A stretch of DNA of 64,000 bases from Streptomyces populi (GTDB lineage Bacteria; Actinomycetota; Actinomycetes; Streptomycetales; Streptomycetaceae). Positions 1 through 10,300 of the stretch are shown here, in pieces (the stretch's first letter is position 1; each line of letters begins with the position of its first letter). The notes below the pieces were generated by a model that searched no databases, was not told where the DNA came from, and worked only from the letters and a program-made list of their open reading frames with translations. The stretch spans positions 1 to 64,000 of the forward strand of contig NZ_KZ626882.1 of NCBI RefSeq assembly GCF_002911015.1, in the 5' to 3' direction. The position numbers were made by a program, and so were the translations under genes.

Positions 1-547
1 TCCCGGGGGACCGATCGTCTTCCCGGCGACCGAGCAGTTTCTGCTGTCCCCCGACGGCTCCGGTGTGGCCGGGGAACAGGCCGTCGACGTCGTCCTGCTG
101 CACGGTGAGATGCGGTCCTACGGCCAGGGCGCCGCGCTCCGCCTGCCCGGCAGCGCGCGGTCGATCCTGCCCGAGGACGTGGACCACGCCGTGCGCCGTC
201 TGTGCGAACGACGCCGGCAGCCACCGCCGCTGCTCGTGCTGGACGCGCTGCCGCAGGAGACCGGGGAGAGCGGTGAACCGCAGTTGCGCGACCTGTTCGC
301 CTTCCAGCTGTACCTGCTCGGCTACGTTCCGACGGTGTTGGTGTGCGGGCCCGTGTCCGCCGGCCCGGACGGCAGCCGACGGGGTGCGCTGAGCCAGGCG
401 GTCGGTTTCGGCCGGACCGCGCATCAGATCGCCGAGCGGCTTCAGCGGTTCGCCCCGAGCCGGGGGCAGGACGGCACGGCCGTGCCCCGGGTCCGGTTGC
501 TGTCGCACGTCCCCGTGGAGGAGATGTTCGGGCTCGGGCTGCTCTGA
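1..547 (+). CDS. C-terminal part of an uncharacterised protein, possibly CHAT-like (5' end outside window)
   Basis: The reading frame is open from the first bases of the window to the stop at 545-547, so about 181 C-terminal residues are visible and the start lies upstream. The layout resembles the C-terminal half of CHAT (caspase-like) peptidase domains: a hydrophobic strand ending in LLHGEM, a second strand LLVLDALP, then a long helix leading into a VPTVLVCGPV strand. The catalytic cysteine normally found after the second strand is not there (Ala instead), so it is either an inactive member or another fold. It is convergent with the GTPase-associated operon and shares a terminator with it. 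The CHAT idea is inference only. Confidence 0.6.
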   Translation, partial: PGGPIVFPATEQFLLSPDGSGVAGEQAVDVVLLHGEMRSYGQGAALRLPGSARSILPEDVDHAVRRLCERRRQPPPLLVLDALPQETGESGEPQLRDLFAFQLYLLGYVPTVLVCGPVSAGPDGSRRGALSQAVGFGRTAHQIAERLQRFAPSRGQDGTAVPRVRLLSHVPVEEMFGLGLL

Positions 548-572
548 CGGGAGCCGACGGGCCCGTCAGAGC
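541..572. terminator. Bidirectional hairpin between convergent genes
   Basis: A perfect 11-bp stem (541-551 pairs with 562-572) closes a 10-nt loop. It overlaps the stop codons of both convergent genes (ends at 547 and 566), so it could end transcription from both sides. There is no U-tract, as is usual in streptomycetes. Confidence 0.7.
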
Positions 573-2599
573 AGCCCGAGCCCCAGCACCAGGAGGAAGA
601 GCAGGGCGGTTCCCGCCGACAGCAGCACGACCACGCCGAAGAGGGCCTTGCCGAGCCGCAGGAGGTCCTCGGCCAGCCCGGCGCGGACGTCGGCTCCGCC
701 CGACGCCTCGTCCGCCGGGCCGTCGGCCCGGGCGGGGCGGGGTGCCCGCGGCCGCCAGATGCGGTTTCCGCCCTTGCCGTGCGTCGACGCCGGCCGGCCG
801 GGCCGCGGAGGGATCCGGCCGGGTGTCCGCCGGGAGGCCGCCGGTTTCCCGCCGAGCGCGTCGAGGAGCGCGCCCTTGCCCAGGGCGATGAAGAACGCGT
901 GGTGGACGGCGAGGTCGCCGTGTCGGTGCTCGGCGTACATCCGCTCCACCACCGACCGGAGCGGTTCCCTGAAGCCGGCGGACGCCTCCTGACGCAGAAA
1001 AGCGGCCCAGGCGAGGGCTGCGGGCTGCCGGGACAGTGCTTGCCGGACCAGCAGCTCGTAGAAGAAGGCGAAATGCTTCGTCTCCGTCTGCCGTCCGCGG
1101 CCCGTCCGGCCCCGCTGTTTCGGCAGTCCGAGCCGGCAGCCGATGGCGGTCACGGCGGCGGCGTCCGCCTCCTCGTCGGTCCATCCGTCCGTGCGGAGGC
1201 GCACCTCGCTCACCAGGCGTCGCCGTTCCTCGTGGCCGTGTGCCGTGAAGACCCGCTGGACCAGAGCGTTCACCGGAGCGAGCCTGGTCTCACGGTCGGC
1301 GACCGACAGCGATCCCGCGACCGGTGGGTGGGTGAATCCCCGGGTCAGCGGAGGCGTCGGCGGTGCGGGGAGGAAAAGGGAGTCGCCCGGTCGCCCGGCC
1401 TCCGCGCCGCCCGCGGCCGACGACGCGTTCCCGCCGGACGTCCGGTCCGGCACGGGGTGTTCGTGCGGTTCGGCTCCGGTGCCCGTCGGCTCCGGCCCCC
1501 GGCCGTCCTGCCGCGCCGTCGCCGTGCCGTCCGGCCCCGGCGGTGGCCCGGCGAACGATGCCGCCGTGCCGATGCCCTGCCCCGGGAACGGCTCGCCGTG
1601 CGCCACCGGGTCCAGCTCGTCGTCCAGGGCCCGGTTCGCGTCCCTGGCGATGTCCTTCGCCCCCGGCTCCGTCACGGCGGTTCCGCGGGGCAGCGCTTTG
1701 TGCGGAGTCATGTCCGACGCCACGGCCAGTGTGGTCCACAGCGTCTGGACACGCCGGACGGGATCCATCCCGTGCCAGTCCTGCCGGCTCTTCAGGAGGT
1801 CGAGCCCTTCCCGGCCGTACTTCTGGTAACGGACGACCAGCGCCTCAGCCATGCCCCGCACCGTCGAGTCGGGCGTACGCTGCCCGCCCAGCCGCAGCCT
1901 GCCGTAGTCGGGGCTGCCCTCGTGCGGCCAGTTCCGCAGGACGATGACGCGATAGGAGCGGGACTCCGCGGACTCGAGTGTGGAGAAGAACCAGGGGTCG
2001 GGAAGCAGGGGGGTGAGAAGGTCGACCAGCCCGAGCAGCACGGCCCGCGGCCGGTCGCCGACCTGGGCCGTGGTCAGGGACAGCCGCCGGGACGGCTCGG
2101 CCAGCAGCGCGGCCGTCATGTCGCACAGGACGCCGGTGTGGTCGGCGGAGCGCACGACGTCCCGGAGCCGTTCGGCGCCCTGGCGCGCCTTGTGCGCCAG
2201 GAGGAAGCCGTCCACGCGGTCGAGCCGTTCGTTCAGCCCGACCCGGGTGACCTCGTCGCCCAGCGGCCAGTCGTCGTGGTCGAGGCCGAGGGCGAGTTCG
2301 GCGCCGAACTGCCCCGCGGGGGCGATCAGCGCCTGGCTGAACAGGTTGCCGCGCTGGAGGTCGTCGAGCACGACGACCCTCCGCACGACGAGTTCCTGCC
2401 CGGACGGCAACCGCTCGTAGGCGATCGAGTCGGCGGGGGAACCCGCCGGGCGCAGAACCGGGCCGGCGTCGTTGAAGAGGGCGACCGCCCGGTCCACGGA
2501 GAAGGAGGAGGCGACGGGACCGAAACCCATGTTGTTCGACGGGTTGTCCGGATCGTAGGCACAGACCAACTGGTCGACGTCGTCGTTCGGGACGATCAC
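566..2599 (-). CDS. GAP1-like (GTPase-associated protein 1) protein with C-terminal membrane anchor
   Basis: This 677-aa protein is the last gene of the operon. Its N-terminal ~200 residues (YDPDNPSNN... SIAYERLPSGQELVVRRVV... FSQALI) look like the N-terminal module of the GAP1 family, proteins encoded next to small GTPases in predicted conflict systems. A long low-complexity Pro/Gly/Thr-rich linker (about residues 340-410) separates it from a helical C-terminal part. The last ~25 residues form one hydrophobic segment (GVVVLLSAGTALLFLL), a likely tail anchor placing the body in the cytoplasm. The start is GTG, 4 nt after the stop of the upstream GTPase gene, consistent with translational coupling. 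Biochemical function is unknown. The family call is from memory of the pattern. Confidence 0.72.
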   Translation of the reverse strand: MIVPNDDVDQLVCAYDPDNPSNNMGFGPVASSFSVDRAVALFNDAGPVLRPAGSPADSIAYERLPSGQELVVRRVVVLDDLQRGNLFSQALIAPAGQFGAELALGLDHDDWPLGDEVTRVGLNERLDRVDGFLLAHKARQGAERLRDVVRSADHTGVLCDMTAALLAEPSRRLSLTTAQVGDRPRAVLLGLVDLLTPLLPDPWFFSTLESAESRSYRVIVLRNWPHEGSPDYGRLRLGGQRTPDSTVRGMAEALVVRYQKYGREGLDLLKSRQDWHGMDPVRRVQTLWTTLAVASDMTPHKALPRGTAVTEPGAKDIARDANRALDDELDPVAHGEPFPGQGIGTAASFAGPPPGPDGTATARQDGRGPEPTGTGAEPHEHPVPDRTSGGNASSAAGGAEAGRPGDSLFLPAPPTPPLTRGFTHPPVAGSLSVADRETRLAPVNALVQRVFTAHGHEERRRLVSEVRLRTDGWTDEEADAAAVTAIGCRLGLPKQRGRTGRGRQTETKHFAFFYELLVRQALSRQPAALAWAAFLRQEASAGFREPLRSVVERMYAEHRHGDLAVHHAFFIALGKGALLDALGGKPAASRRTPGRIPPRPGRPASTHGKGGNRIWRPRAPRPARADGPADEASGGADVRAGLAEDLLRLGKALFGVVVLLSAGTALLFLLVLGLGLL

Positions 2600-2603
2600 C
2601 TTC

Positions 2604-3749
2604 TCATACCCCCCTGAGCTGGGAGGCGGGATGCTCCGAGGGCTCCAGCAGACCCCACATCTGGAAGACCGACAGCAGCGGTCCCAGGACGCGCCGGGGC
2701 CGGATGCCGCCGGCGAAGGCGGTGGCGGGAGAACCGGCCCCGCCGCTCGACGAGCTCGTGACGGCCGGTGACATGCCGGTGGCCGACACGAAGTGCAGCG
2801 TGCAGCGCCGGCACTCGGTGAACGGACGCAGCCACGGGGTGGCCTGATGATGTGCCAGGAAGGCGTACACGTCCTGGCTCTCCTCGAAGACCAGCTTGGG
2901 GTCGGGAGCGCTCACCGGACGCGCCTCCTCCCGCAGCCAGTGGTCGATCGGCGGCTCGAAGCGCAGCACGTCGCACTTGTTCAGGACGATGGCGGTCGGC
3001 ACGTCGCACAGGCCCTCCCGGCGCGGCAGCCGGTCCAGCACGGTGGTGAAGGTCGGGTCGGCGATGCCGGTGTTCTGCGGCCGGATCCCGGCGGCCTCCC
3101 GCGCCAGGGTGAGCTGCCGCAGCCGCAGGGCCCGGAGCGCGTCGACGACGAAGATGAGCGCGTCGACCCCCAGCAGGAACTCGGTCACGTTTCCCGGCAG
3201 GTGCAGCGATTCCCCGGCGATGTCGAAGAAGGCCACCGGGCGGGTCCGCCCGCCGACGGTGACCAGCAGCGCGTCGGTGAACTCCACGAACTCCGTCGGC
3301 GTGGTGGCCGGCAGGACCCGTCCGGCCTCCAGTTCGTTGACCGCGCGGGCCAGGAAGGCGTGGTGCTGCGAGCTGTTCACCGAACGGCAGCGGATGCCCA
3401 GCGAGTCCAGACCGCCCCGGCCGATCTCGGCCATCATGGCCGCCAGCAGGTGCGTCTTGCCGGTTCCCGACTGCCCGACGAAGGCCACCGTGAAGGGCTT
3501 GCCGTGCAGCAGGTACGGAACGGGCAGGAAGTGCGGCTGGGCGCTGCCGTTCGGGCACTTCAGGAAGGCGCGGTTCAACTGGTCCTCACGGCGGAGGTCG
3601 TTGGGCTCGGAGGCCGGATCCCACGCCGTGAGTTCATTGGTGCGGGGATCCGGCAGGAAGAGCCGGCTCCCGTCGAACCTCAGATCCTGGAGGCAACTGG
3701 GGCAACGCGTGAAGTCCGCGGTGCGTTCGCCGAGGGTCACCTGATCCAC
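2604..3749 (-). CDS. P-loop GTPase of the double-GTPase (DO-GTPase) type
   Basis: A 381-aa cytoplasmic GTPase. It has a zinc-ribbon-like pair CPSC near residue 15, Walker A GQSGTGKT near residue 92, a G3-like DIAG in AFFDIAGES near residue 175, the G4 guanine-specificity motif NKCD near residue 258 and a G5-like SAT in the C-terminal third. A further CRRC pair lies in the C-terminal quarter. The GTG start overlaps the stop of the kinase-like gene by one base (TAGTG), which decides the start; a longer open frame upstream is a GC-rich shadow. In GAP1-containing loci such GTPases are predicted to be the NTP-driven switch. Its partner here is presumably the GAP1-like protein encoded just downstream. 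Confidence 0.82.
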   Translation of the reverse strand: MDQVTLGERTADFTRCPSCLQDLRFDGSRLFLPDPRTNELTAWDPASEPNDLRREDQLNRAFLKCPNGSAQPHFLPVPYLLHGKPFTVAFVGQSGTGKTHLLAAMMAEIGRGGLDSLGIRCRSVNSSQHHAFLARAVNELEAGRVLPATTPTEFVEFTDALLVTVGGRTRPVAFFDIAGESLHLPGNVTEFLLGVDALIFVVDALRALRLRQLTLAREAAGIRPQNTGIADPTFTTVLDRLPRREGLCDVPTAIVLNKCDVLRFEPPIDHWLREEARPVSAPDPKLVFEESQDVYAFLAHHQATPWLRPFTECRRCTLHFVSATGMSPAVTSSSSGGAGSPATAFAGGIRPRRVLGPLLSVFQMWGLLEPSEHPASQLRGV

Positions 3750-4804
3750 TATCCGCCATCTCCCGCTCTGCGCCCGCCCGTGCCCCAGCGCCCCGGACCG
3801 GGCCGCTGCTTCTTCCGCCCCCACCCCGACCCGAACGTCTCGGGCTGCTCCGGTCCGGAGTCCGTCCGCGACACCGTGGCCGGTGCCGGCGTGACGGGTT
3901 CCTCGTCCCGGGGGACGGCCGGCCACGCCGAAGGCCCTTTGACGGCCAAGAGCTGCGCGAACCGGCTCCGGCCCTCGAGCAGGGGGTCCGAGGGCCGTCC
4001 CAGGTCGTCCCACGGGTCCGTGGCCGCCACCCGGCGCAGCATCGTCCTGGCACTCGGCCGGTCCTGGGCGCGCTCCGCGAAGACGTCCTTGAGCAGGTCG
4101 TCCCGCGCGGGTCCGGCCAGCGGCGGGATGCGGCTGCCGGTCGGCTCGCGGGAATGGGCCACGAAGTAGACCAGCTGACCGGCGCTCCAGATGTCGTCGC
4201 GGGGGTCGGTGGTACCGGTTCCGGCGCGCTGCTCGGGCGACGCCCAGGGCAGCGAGCCGATGCGCTGCCTGGGACGGCCCGCGCGGTCGGCGGTGCCGAG
4301 GTCGGTGAGCTGTACCCGGTTGCCGTCCCAGCGAACCGTCGCCGGGTTGATCGACCGGTGGACGAGCCCCGCCCACTCCAGCAGCCGCAGCGCGCGGAAC
4401 AGGCTGCTCTCGAACTTCTTCTGCTCCATCGACAGGACCAGCCCCCGGGCGATGTCCGCGGTGGTCTGCGCGGCACGCGGGGGATCGAGCAGCAGGAAGG
4501 GCTCGTCGACGTCGATGGCGTACCCGGCCAGCCTCGTGAACTCGGCCGGATAGGCCACCTCCTGGAAGGCCCGGATCAGGGTGAGACCCGCACGGATCTC
4601 GGCCTCCAGCGCGTCCACGCTCTCGGCACGGGCGGCCTGCGTCGGCAGCAGCCGCTTCTGAAGGAAGGGCCTGCCGTCCTCCAGACGGACGGCACGGGTA
4701 CGAAAGCCGGATCCGGGCTGATGGGGTTCGTCCACCTCGTAGTGGAGCACCCTGACCCGTTCGGGCATGCCGGAGGAATCGACGAAGGACAGGGTCTCGT
4801 TCAT
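3749..4804 (-). CDS. Degenerate serine/threonine protein kinase-like protein
   Basis: A 351-aa protein with a protein-kinase fold. FLQKRLL supplies the strand-3 lysine, HRSINPATVRW is the catalytic loop, DLGTAD is the Mg-binding segment, SLPWASPEQ is the activation-segment end and DDIWSAGQLVYF is the subdomain IX helix. The catalytic-loop aspartate (HRD) is replaced by serine (HRS), so phosphotransfer is doubtful and it may be a pseudokinase that binds nucleotide or scaffolds. The C-terminal ~100 residues are Pro/Gly/Arg-rich and disordered-looking. ATG is chosen at the start of the conserved region. It lies 52 bp after the large membrane protein gene and overlaps the GTPase gene by one base. 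Confidence 0.83.
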   Translation of the reverse strand: MNETLSFVDSSGMPERVRVLHYEVDEPHQPGSGFRTRAVRLEDGRPFLQKRLLPTQAARAESVDALEAEIRAGLTLIRAFQEVAYPAEFTRLAGYAIDVDEPFLLLDPPRAAQTTADIARGLVLSMEQKKFESSLFRALRLLEWAGLVHRSINPATVRWDGNRVQLTDLGTADRAGRPRQRIGSLPWASPEQRAGTGTTDPRDDIWSAGQLVYFVAHSREPTGSRIPPLAGPARDDLLKDVFAERAQDRPSARTMLRRVAATDPWDDLGRPSDPLLEGRSRFAQLLAVKGPSAWPAVPRDEEPVTPAPATVSRTDSGPEQPETFGSGWGRKKQRPGPGRWGTGGRRAGDGG

Positions 4805-4856
4805 CCCGCCACACTCCGGGGGTCGCTCGGGTCCAAAACGCTCGGCGCCATGCCCG

Positions 4857-7340
4857 CTAGCCGGTCTCGCCGGGCGCGTGCGCCGCCGGAGGGGCGGCCG
4901 GCGTCTGCCGTGACGTCCCGCTCGTGTCGGCCTCCTCGGGCCATACGGTCCGTACGGCGCCGGTCGACAGCGGTACGAGCCGCAGCAGCCCCGCGAACCG
5001 GCCCGATGCCGTCCAGACGATGTCGGGGAGCGCCGCGGGGTCGGGCGAACGGTCCACGGTCCAGCCGTCCCCCGGCACGGCGCCCGCGGGACGCGGCCGG
5101 TCACCGGGCACCTTTCCGGAACCGGAGACGTCGGCCAGGGCCTTCCAGAACGCGCCCTGCATGGCATGGGGCACGAAGCCGAACCCCTGGGACGAGCCCG
5201 GGGCGCGGTCGAGCACGCGCAGCTGATCGGGCGAGCACAGTTGGAGGGCGTCGTCCCTGCCGTCACGTCGCAGGACGTCGACGATCCGGCGGAGGTCCAC
5301 CCCGACCAGGGTGGCCGGGTCCGGGCGTCCGGCCGACGCCGAGGCGAAAGGGGGCGTCGGCGTGGTGCCGACCTGCGCCAGATGCTGCTGGAAGACGCGC
5401 ATCAGTTCGTCCGTGCGCGCCGCCACGGGAAGCCCGGCCGCACTGGACGGGTCTCTGAGCACCACCTCCCAGTACGGGGCGAGGACCTCCGCGACCAGGT
5501 CGGCCATGTCCCCCGCGAGCGTGGTCTGTAGGGCCAGGCCGGCCTGGCCGACGTACTCCACCGCCTGGGTACGGCCGCCCCGGCCGCCCGCCGGACTGGT
5601 ACCGCCGGTGCGCGGTGGCCCGTCCTCCCAGGCCGGACGCGCCCGTCTGCCCAGCTGCCCGGCGAATTCCGTCAGGGTGGTGCACACGGCCTGCACCAGA
5701 TGCGCGAGTGCCCTGGCCTGGTCCGACGCGCCGGCGCGGGCGTCGGCGAGCAGCCAGTGGCGCAGCACGCCCCGGTCGAGCACCTCGCCGAGCCGCTCAC
5801 CGGCCTCGGCGGCCTCCGCCAGCCCGCTGTCGGTCCGCCACCGGCCCAGCGCCGCCGCCCACAGGGCCCCCGCGGCCAGTGCCGTCGCGAGCAGCGCCAG
5901 GACCAGCAGGGGCACGTCGGCCCACGCGGGGACGCCGGCCGAGCGCAGTGCCAGTCCCGCGGCACTGCCCGTCAGCCAGATTCCGGCCAGCGCGCCCGCG
6001 GTGACGCGGGGAACCGCGGCGGGCGAACCGGCCGTACGGACGGCTCCGGCCGCCAGCAGCGCCAGGACCAGCAGGGCTCCCCAGATCCCCAGCGGGCCGG
6101 CCGCCGCCGCGAGCGCGGCGACGGCCGACCACGCCCCGGCTCGCACGATCCGGACGCCGAGGGACGGCGGAGGAGGATCGACGAGGGTGTCGAGCAGCGT
6201 GTCGGGACAGACGCGACGCAGCCGGTCGAGTTGCGCCGCGCTGCCCGCGGGGACCGACCGTTCGGCGAAGTCCCGCAGCCAGGAGACGATCTCGGGCAGG
6301 GGGCGGCGCCGCCGCAACCGGGTGGTGACCCGCTCGCGCAGCTCCGCGCCGATCTCCTCCGGACGGGTGCCCTGCACGTGCGGAAGCCGGATGCCCATGT
6401 GCGTGAGGTGGTCCCGGCCGTCCGCGTCGAGTCCGGCCCGCCCGTCCGCCCACTCGAAGGTCTGCTCGATGACGTCGCGGTAGTCGGCCAGGGCGTGGCC
6501 GGCTTCTCGCACCGACTCTCCCAGGGCGGCCAGGTGGGCCGGCGGCGCCAGCAGTCCCCGCCAGCCCGTCATGCGGGTCAGCCGGTCGTCGGCCTCGGCC
6601 AGCCGCTCCACGCACCGCCAGTGCGCCTGCCGCAGCAGGCTGTCCTCCGGGAGGCAGTCCTCCAGCGCGAGGTCGTCGGGAGCGGCGTAGCCGGCCAGGA
6701 CGTCGAGGACACCGCCGGGGGCGGACCCCGTCCGCAGGTCGTCCGGCAGCGACACGCATTCGTTCACGGCCTGCAACTCGGTGCGGATGAGGTCCTCGTC
6801 GGGCACCTCGTGCACCAGGAGCCGCAGCGCGGGGCTGGCCACCGCCGACGGCAGCTCGCCCAGGGTGGACACGGTCTCGTCGAACACCTCGGCGACCTTG
6901 AGGAGGTCGATCAGCGGCTCGAGACCGGTGATGTCGTCCGCGGCGATGTCGGCGTCCGTCAGGGACAGCGACCGGCCCTGCCCCGGCCGCCAGCCGATGC
7001 CGCGGACGTCGCCCACCCACAGGGTCGCCGCCATGGGGGGCCGCAGCTGCGACGGCAGGTCGAGCACCCGGCCGTCGGGGCCGGGCAGCTGCCCCACCGC
7101 TAGGCACAGCAGGGTGGACACCAGGGCGTTCGAGCACAGCCGCTCGTAGGCGGCGTGGTGCTGCAGGAGCGATCCGACGGTGTCGATGACGAGGACGCGG
7201 GAGACGTCCGCCGACCGTACGTGCGCGTCGCGCATCGCCTCGCGGAAGCGTTCGTCCAACGAGTCCGGATCCATCACGTCGTCCAGCTCGTGGCGCAGAT
7301 CGATGCAGACGACGAGCCGGTCGTCGGCGGGGCCGTTCAT
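4857..7340 (-). CDS. Large uncharacterised membrane protein of the GTPase/tubulin operon
   Basis: An 827-aa protein. The N-terminal ~390 residues are soluble and begin with a strand-rich segment (LVVCIDLRHELDD, then VLVIDTVGSLL) reminiscent of a Rossmann-like fold, but I see no complete catalytic motif. Residues about 395-500 hold roughly four Ala/Leu-rich transmembrane helices, followed by a ~325-residue soluble tail. The ATG overlaps the stop of the tubulin-like gene as ATGA, so the two are translationally coupled. It is probably the membrane platform of the operon-encoded complex. I do not recognise the family. Confidence 0.8.
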   Translation of the reverse strand: MNGPADDRLVVCIDLRHELDDVMDPDSLDERFREAMRDAHVRSADVSRVLVIDTVGSLLQHHAAYERLCSNALVSTLLCLAVGQLPGPDGRVLDLPSQLRPPMAATLWVGDVRGIGWRPGQGRSLSLTDADIAADDITGLEPLIDLLKVAEVFDETVSTLGELPSAVASPALRLLVHEVPDEDLIRTELQAVNECVSLPDDLRTGSAPGGVLDVLAGYAAPDDLALEDCLPEDSLLRQAHWRCVERLAEADDRLTRMTGWRGLLAPPAHLAALGESVREAGHALADYRDVIEQTFEWADGRAGLDADGRDHLTHMGIRLPHVQGTRPEEIGAELRERVTTRLRRRRPLPEIVSWLRDFAERSVPAGSAAQLDRLRRVCPDTLLDTLVDPPPPSLGVRIVRAGAWSAVAALAAAAGPLGIWGALLVLALLAAGAVRTAGSPAAVPRVTAGALAGIWLTGSAAGLALRSAGVPAWADVPLLVLALLATALAAGALWAAALGRWRTDSGLAEAAEAGERLGEVLDRGVLRHWLLADARAGASDQARALAHLVQAVCTTLTEFAGQLGRRARPAWEDGPPRTGGTSPAGGRGGRTQAVEYVGQAGLALQTTLAGDMADLVAEVLAPYWEVVLRDPSSAAGLPVAARTDELMRVFQQHLAQVGTTPTPPFASASAGRPDPATLVGVDLRRIVDVLRRDGRDDALQLCSPDQLRVLDRAPGSSQGFGFVPHAMQGAFWKALADVSGSGKVPGDRPRPAGAVPGDGWTVDRSPDPAALPDIVWTASGRFAGLLRLVPLSTGAVRTVWPEEADTSGTSRQTPAAPPAAHAPGETG

Positions 7341-10300
7341 GGCCGCTCTCCCCGGGGGTCTTTGGTCAGGTCGGTGCCGGCCGTGAACCGCAGGTCGGCC
7401 ACCGGCGGCGCGTACGGTGCCGGAACGGCGCGCAGCGACTGGTCGAGTTTGCGCAAGGTCCAGTTCGACATCCTGTGGGCCCGTGGGAAGGGCATGTCCA
7501 GGGCACCGGGCAGGGTCTCGTTCCAGAACACGGCCAGGTCCTCGTACCCGGCCGGCCGCTGCCCCTCGGCCCGGCCGGAGAGCCGCTCCAGGAGCTCCTG
7601 CTGCTGGGGGAGCACCTTGTCCACCAGCGTCCGGAACAGTCCGTGCGGGGCCACGGGCGAGTTCTCCAGGCCGAACGGCACCGTCCCCATGAGCTGCTCG
7701 CAGAAGGCGTTCCGGATGCCGCCGCCGTCCTCGGCGAGGGTCCACGCCTCGTACGCCCGGAGCAGGTTGCCCCAGCTGGACAGGGCGCCGCCGGGCGGAT
7801 CCAGCGGGCAGACCATGGCCGCCGAGTCCCGGTCCTGGAGCCCGATGCGGATCCGGCGCGGACTGGTGACGTCCCCGAAGACCTGGATCTGGTCGTTCCA
7901 CATGGCGCACAGCAGGCGGTGCAGGATGTGCCGCCGGTCCGCTTCCGTGCCCATCAGGAAGTCGTAGGCGTACCCGAGCCGCTGACGCCACCGCAGGTGG
8001 TCGCCGGGCTGCTCCGCGGCCAGCGCCTCGGACCACAGGGTGAGTGTCTCGCGTACCTCGGGCACCTCCGTGAGGCTCATCGCGCTGCGGAAGAGCACGA
8101 CGGTGATGGACTCCGTGGAGACCGGCCGGAACTCGATCTCGCGTTCGCTGTCGCGTGGCAGGCGCATCTCACGTTCCAGGAACTTGCGGACCGCGGCGTC
8201 CGTGGACGTCGCCGGGTAGACGATGAGGACCTTCAGCCGGCCGCTGCCCTCGGGGGAGAACCCCACCGGCAGCAGTGAGGCCAGTTTGTGGCGGCACTGC
8301 TCCACCGCCTCGTCGCCGACCCGCCCGCCGCCCCCCGCCGCGGCCTCCGCCAGCAGGGTGCCCAGCCGGGGCAGCAGCGGTCGTTCCTCGTGGTCCCCCG
8401 GCTCCACGAAGAGCCGCTTGACGCGGTGCTGGAGGATGTCCTTGACCACCTGCACGGCGCGCCGGGCGTCGGTGCGGACCTCGGCGAAGGCGTTCCTCCA
8501 CTGCTCCGGGCCGACCAGCCGGCCGAGCAGGTCCCGTTCGTCGTCGGTCTCCCGCAGCCCTTCCGCCAGCAGCAGGCGGTGCACCACGGCGTCGTAGAAG
8601 GAAGCGAGATCGACCTGCGGCGGCAGCAGGTACGAGACGCCCGTGCGGGGCCGGTACAGGTGCCGGGTGCGCTGCCGGAAGGAGGCGTGCTCCTCGTCGG
8701 CCTGGTCACGGAAGCCCTCGACGAGGGCGACGAGTTCGGACTTCACCCCGGCCAGGGCGCGGTCCCAGCGACTCGCCTGGTCGGCCCAGTGCCGGTGCCA
8801 GGTCCGCCGCGACTCCCACTGGTACCAGTCGTCCTGCTGCTGGAGGAGGGCCACGACCTCCGGATCGGTCCACTTGGCCTTCATCAGGCCCGGCATCCGG
8901 TCGCGGACACCCCCCGGGGACGGCGGACCGGCCGTGAGACCGGGCGGGCGTTCCGGCTCCCGGCGCCGGTTCTCCAGCATGCCCACGAAACCCGTGCGTT
9001 CGAGCCGGTCCCGGGCCCCCGGGTCGCCGAACACCACGCGGTGCACTTCCGTGACGTCGCAGCGGCCCAGCAACTGGCGTACGCCGCGGACCGGGTCGAA
9101 GCCCGCGGCCAGTTCGGCCACCTGCTGACGGAGATGGCGGTCGAGGTCGCCGAGAGCGTCCTCCATCGCCGCGCGGCGCGTGGCCAGCGCGTCCTGGATC
9201 GCGCGCGCTCCGGTGGCGGGACGCGGTTCGTTGAAGGGGAGGGAGGCCCGGTTCCACACCGGCTCGATGTTGGAGGCGGAGAAGAGCTCGCGGACGATCT
9301 CGCGGCGGACGCCGTCCGACGGCCGGGGGGCGGCCTCCTGCCGGCGCAGCGCGGCGGCCAGCAGCCGTGCCGCCACCAGTTCCGCCAGTTCGTCGACCGG
9401 GACGGTCATGGAGGCCACCAGGCTGGTGGACACCCCACGGTGGCCGATGCCGGTGGGCGCGGTGGCGGCCCGTTCCACGTTCGTGTTGATGAACGAGTCG
9501 GCGAACGACTGGTACAGGTGGTCGCTGTCGTGGGTGCGCCCGTCGTCGTCGCCCAGTTCGGTGCCCAGCAGCGACATGACCAGGGACACCACGCTGCGGT
9601 GCAGATCCTCGCGCTCGATGCCCGAGGTGCGGCTGAAGAGGAACGCGGTCTGCGCGGTGGACGGCCGCAGATGCACGGAGAGTCCGCCGGGGTACTCCAG
9701 CCGCTGCCGGTCCTGGACGCCCACGTCGTCCAGACTGTCGTCGGCGTCGGGCGCGTTCTGCTCGTCGACCAGCCGGAACAGATCGACGAGGGCCCGGCCC
9801 GCGTTGAGGCGCGCGGCCCGGCCGCCGCCCCGGCCGTCGTCGAAGGCGGAGGGCATCAGCACCAGGGGGTAGATCTTCACCCGGTGGTGGGCTTCCTCGA
9901 AGGCCTGGCCGATGAGGTGGAGGTAGTCGTAGAAGAGTCCCGACCCGGTGCCGCCCGCCACCGAGAACGCCACGAACACGTCGCAGGTGTCGGACAGACT
10001 GCCCCCGAGCGACGTCAGGTCTCCCCCGGACTTGCTGATGAGCGAGATCGCCTCGCGTATCGGGCCCATCGCCGCGCCGAGGCCGCTGCGGAACGTCTCG
10101 AACAGCGCGGCCCGTCCCACGGTCGGGAGCTGGCCGGCGCCCCGGATCAGCGGGGCGATCCGCGGCTCCCCGGGCCGTGGCGGCAGCCAGCCGCACAACG
10201 GTCCCGGCAGGTTGGTACGCAGACTGCGGGCCACCTCGGGATAGGAGTCGAACCGGGGCAGCAGCCCGAAGGTGGCGCGAGAGGTCCGGCTGTACGCCGC

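Noticed and set aside
2604..4814. A single long leftward frame that could fuse the GTPase to ~350 further N-terminal residues
   Set aside because: The N-terminal extension is Arg/Pro/Gly-rich noise overlapping the kinase gene in another frame. The GTG at 3749 overlaps the kinase stop and starts just before the zinc-ribbon motif.
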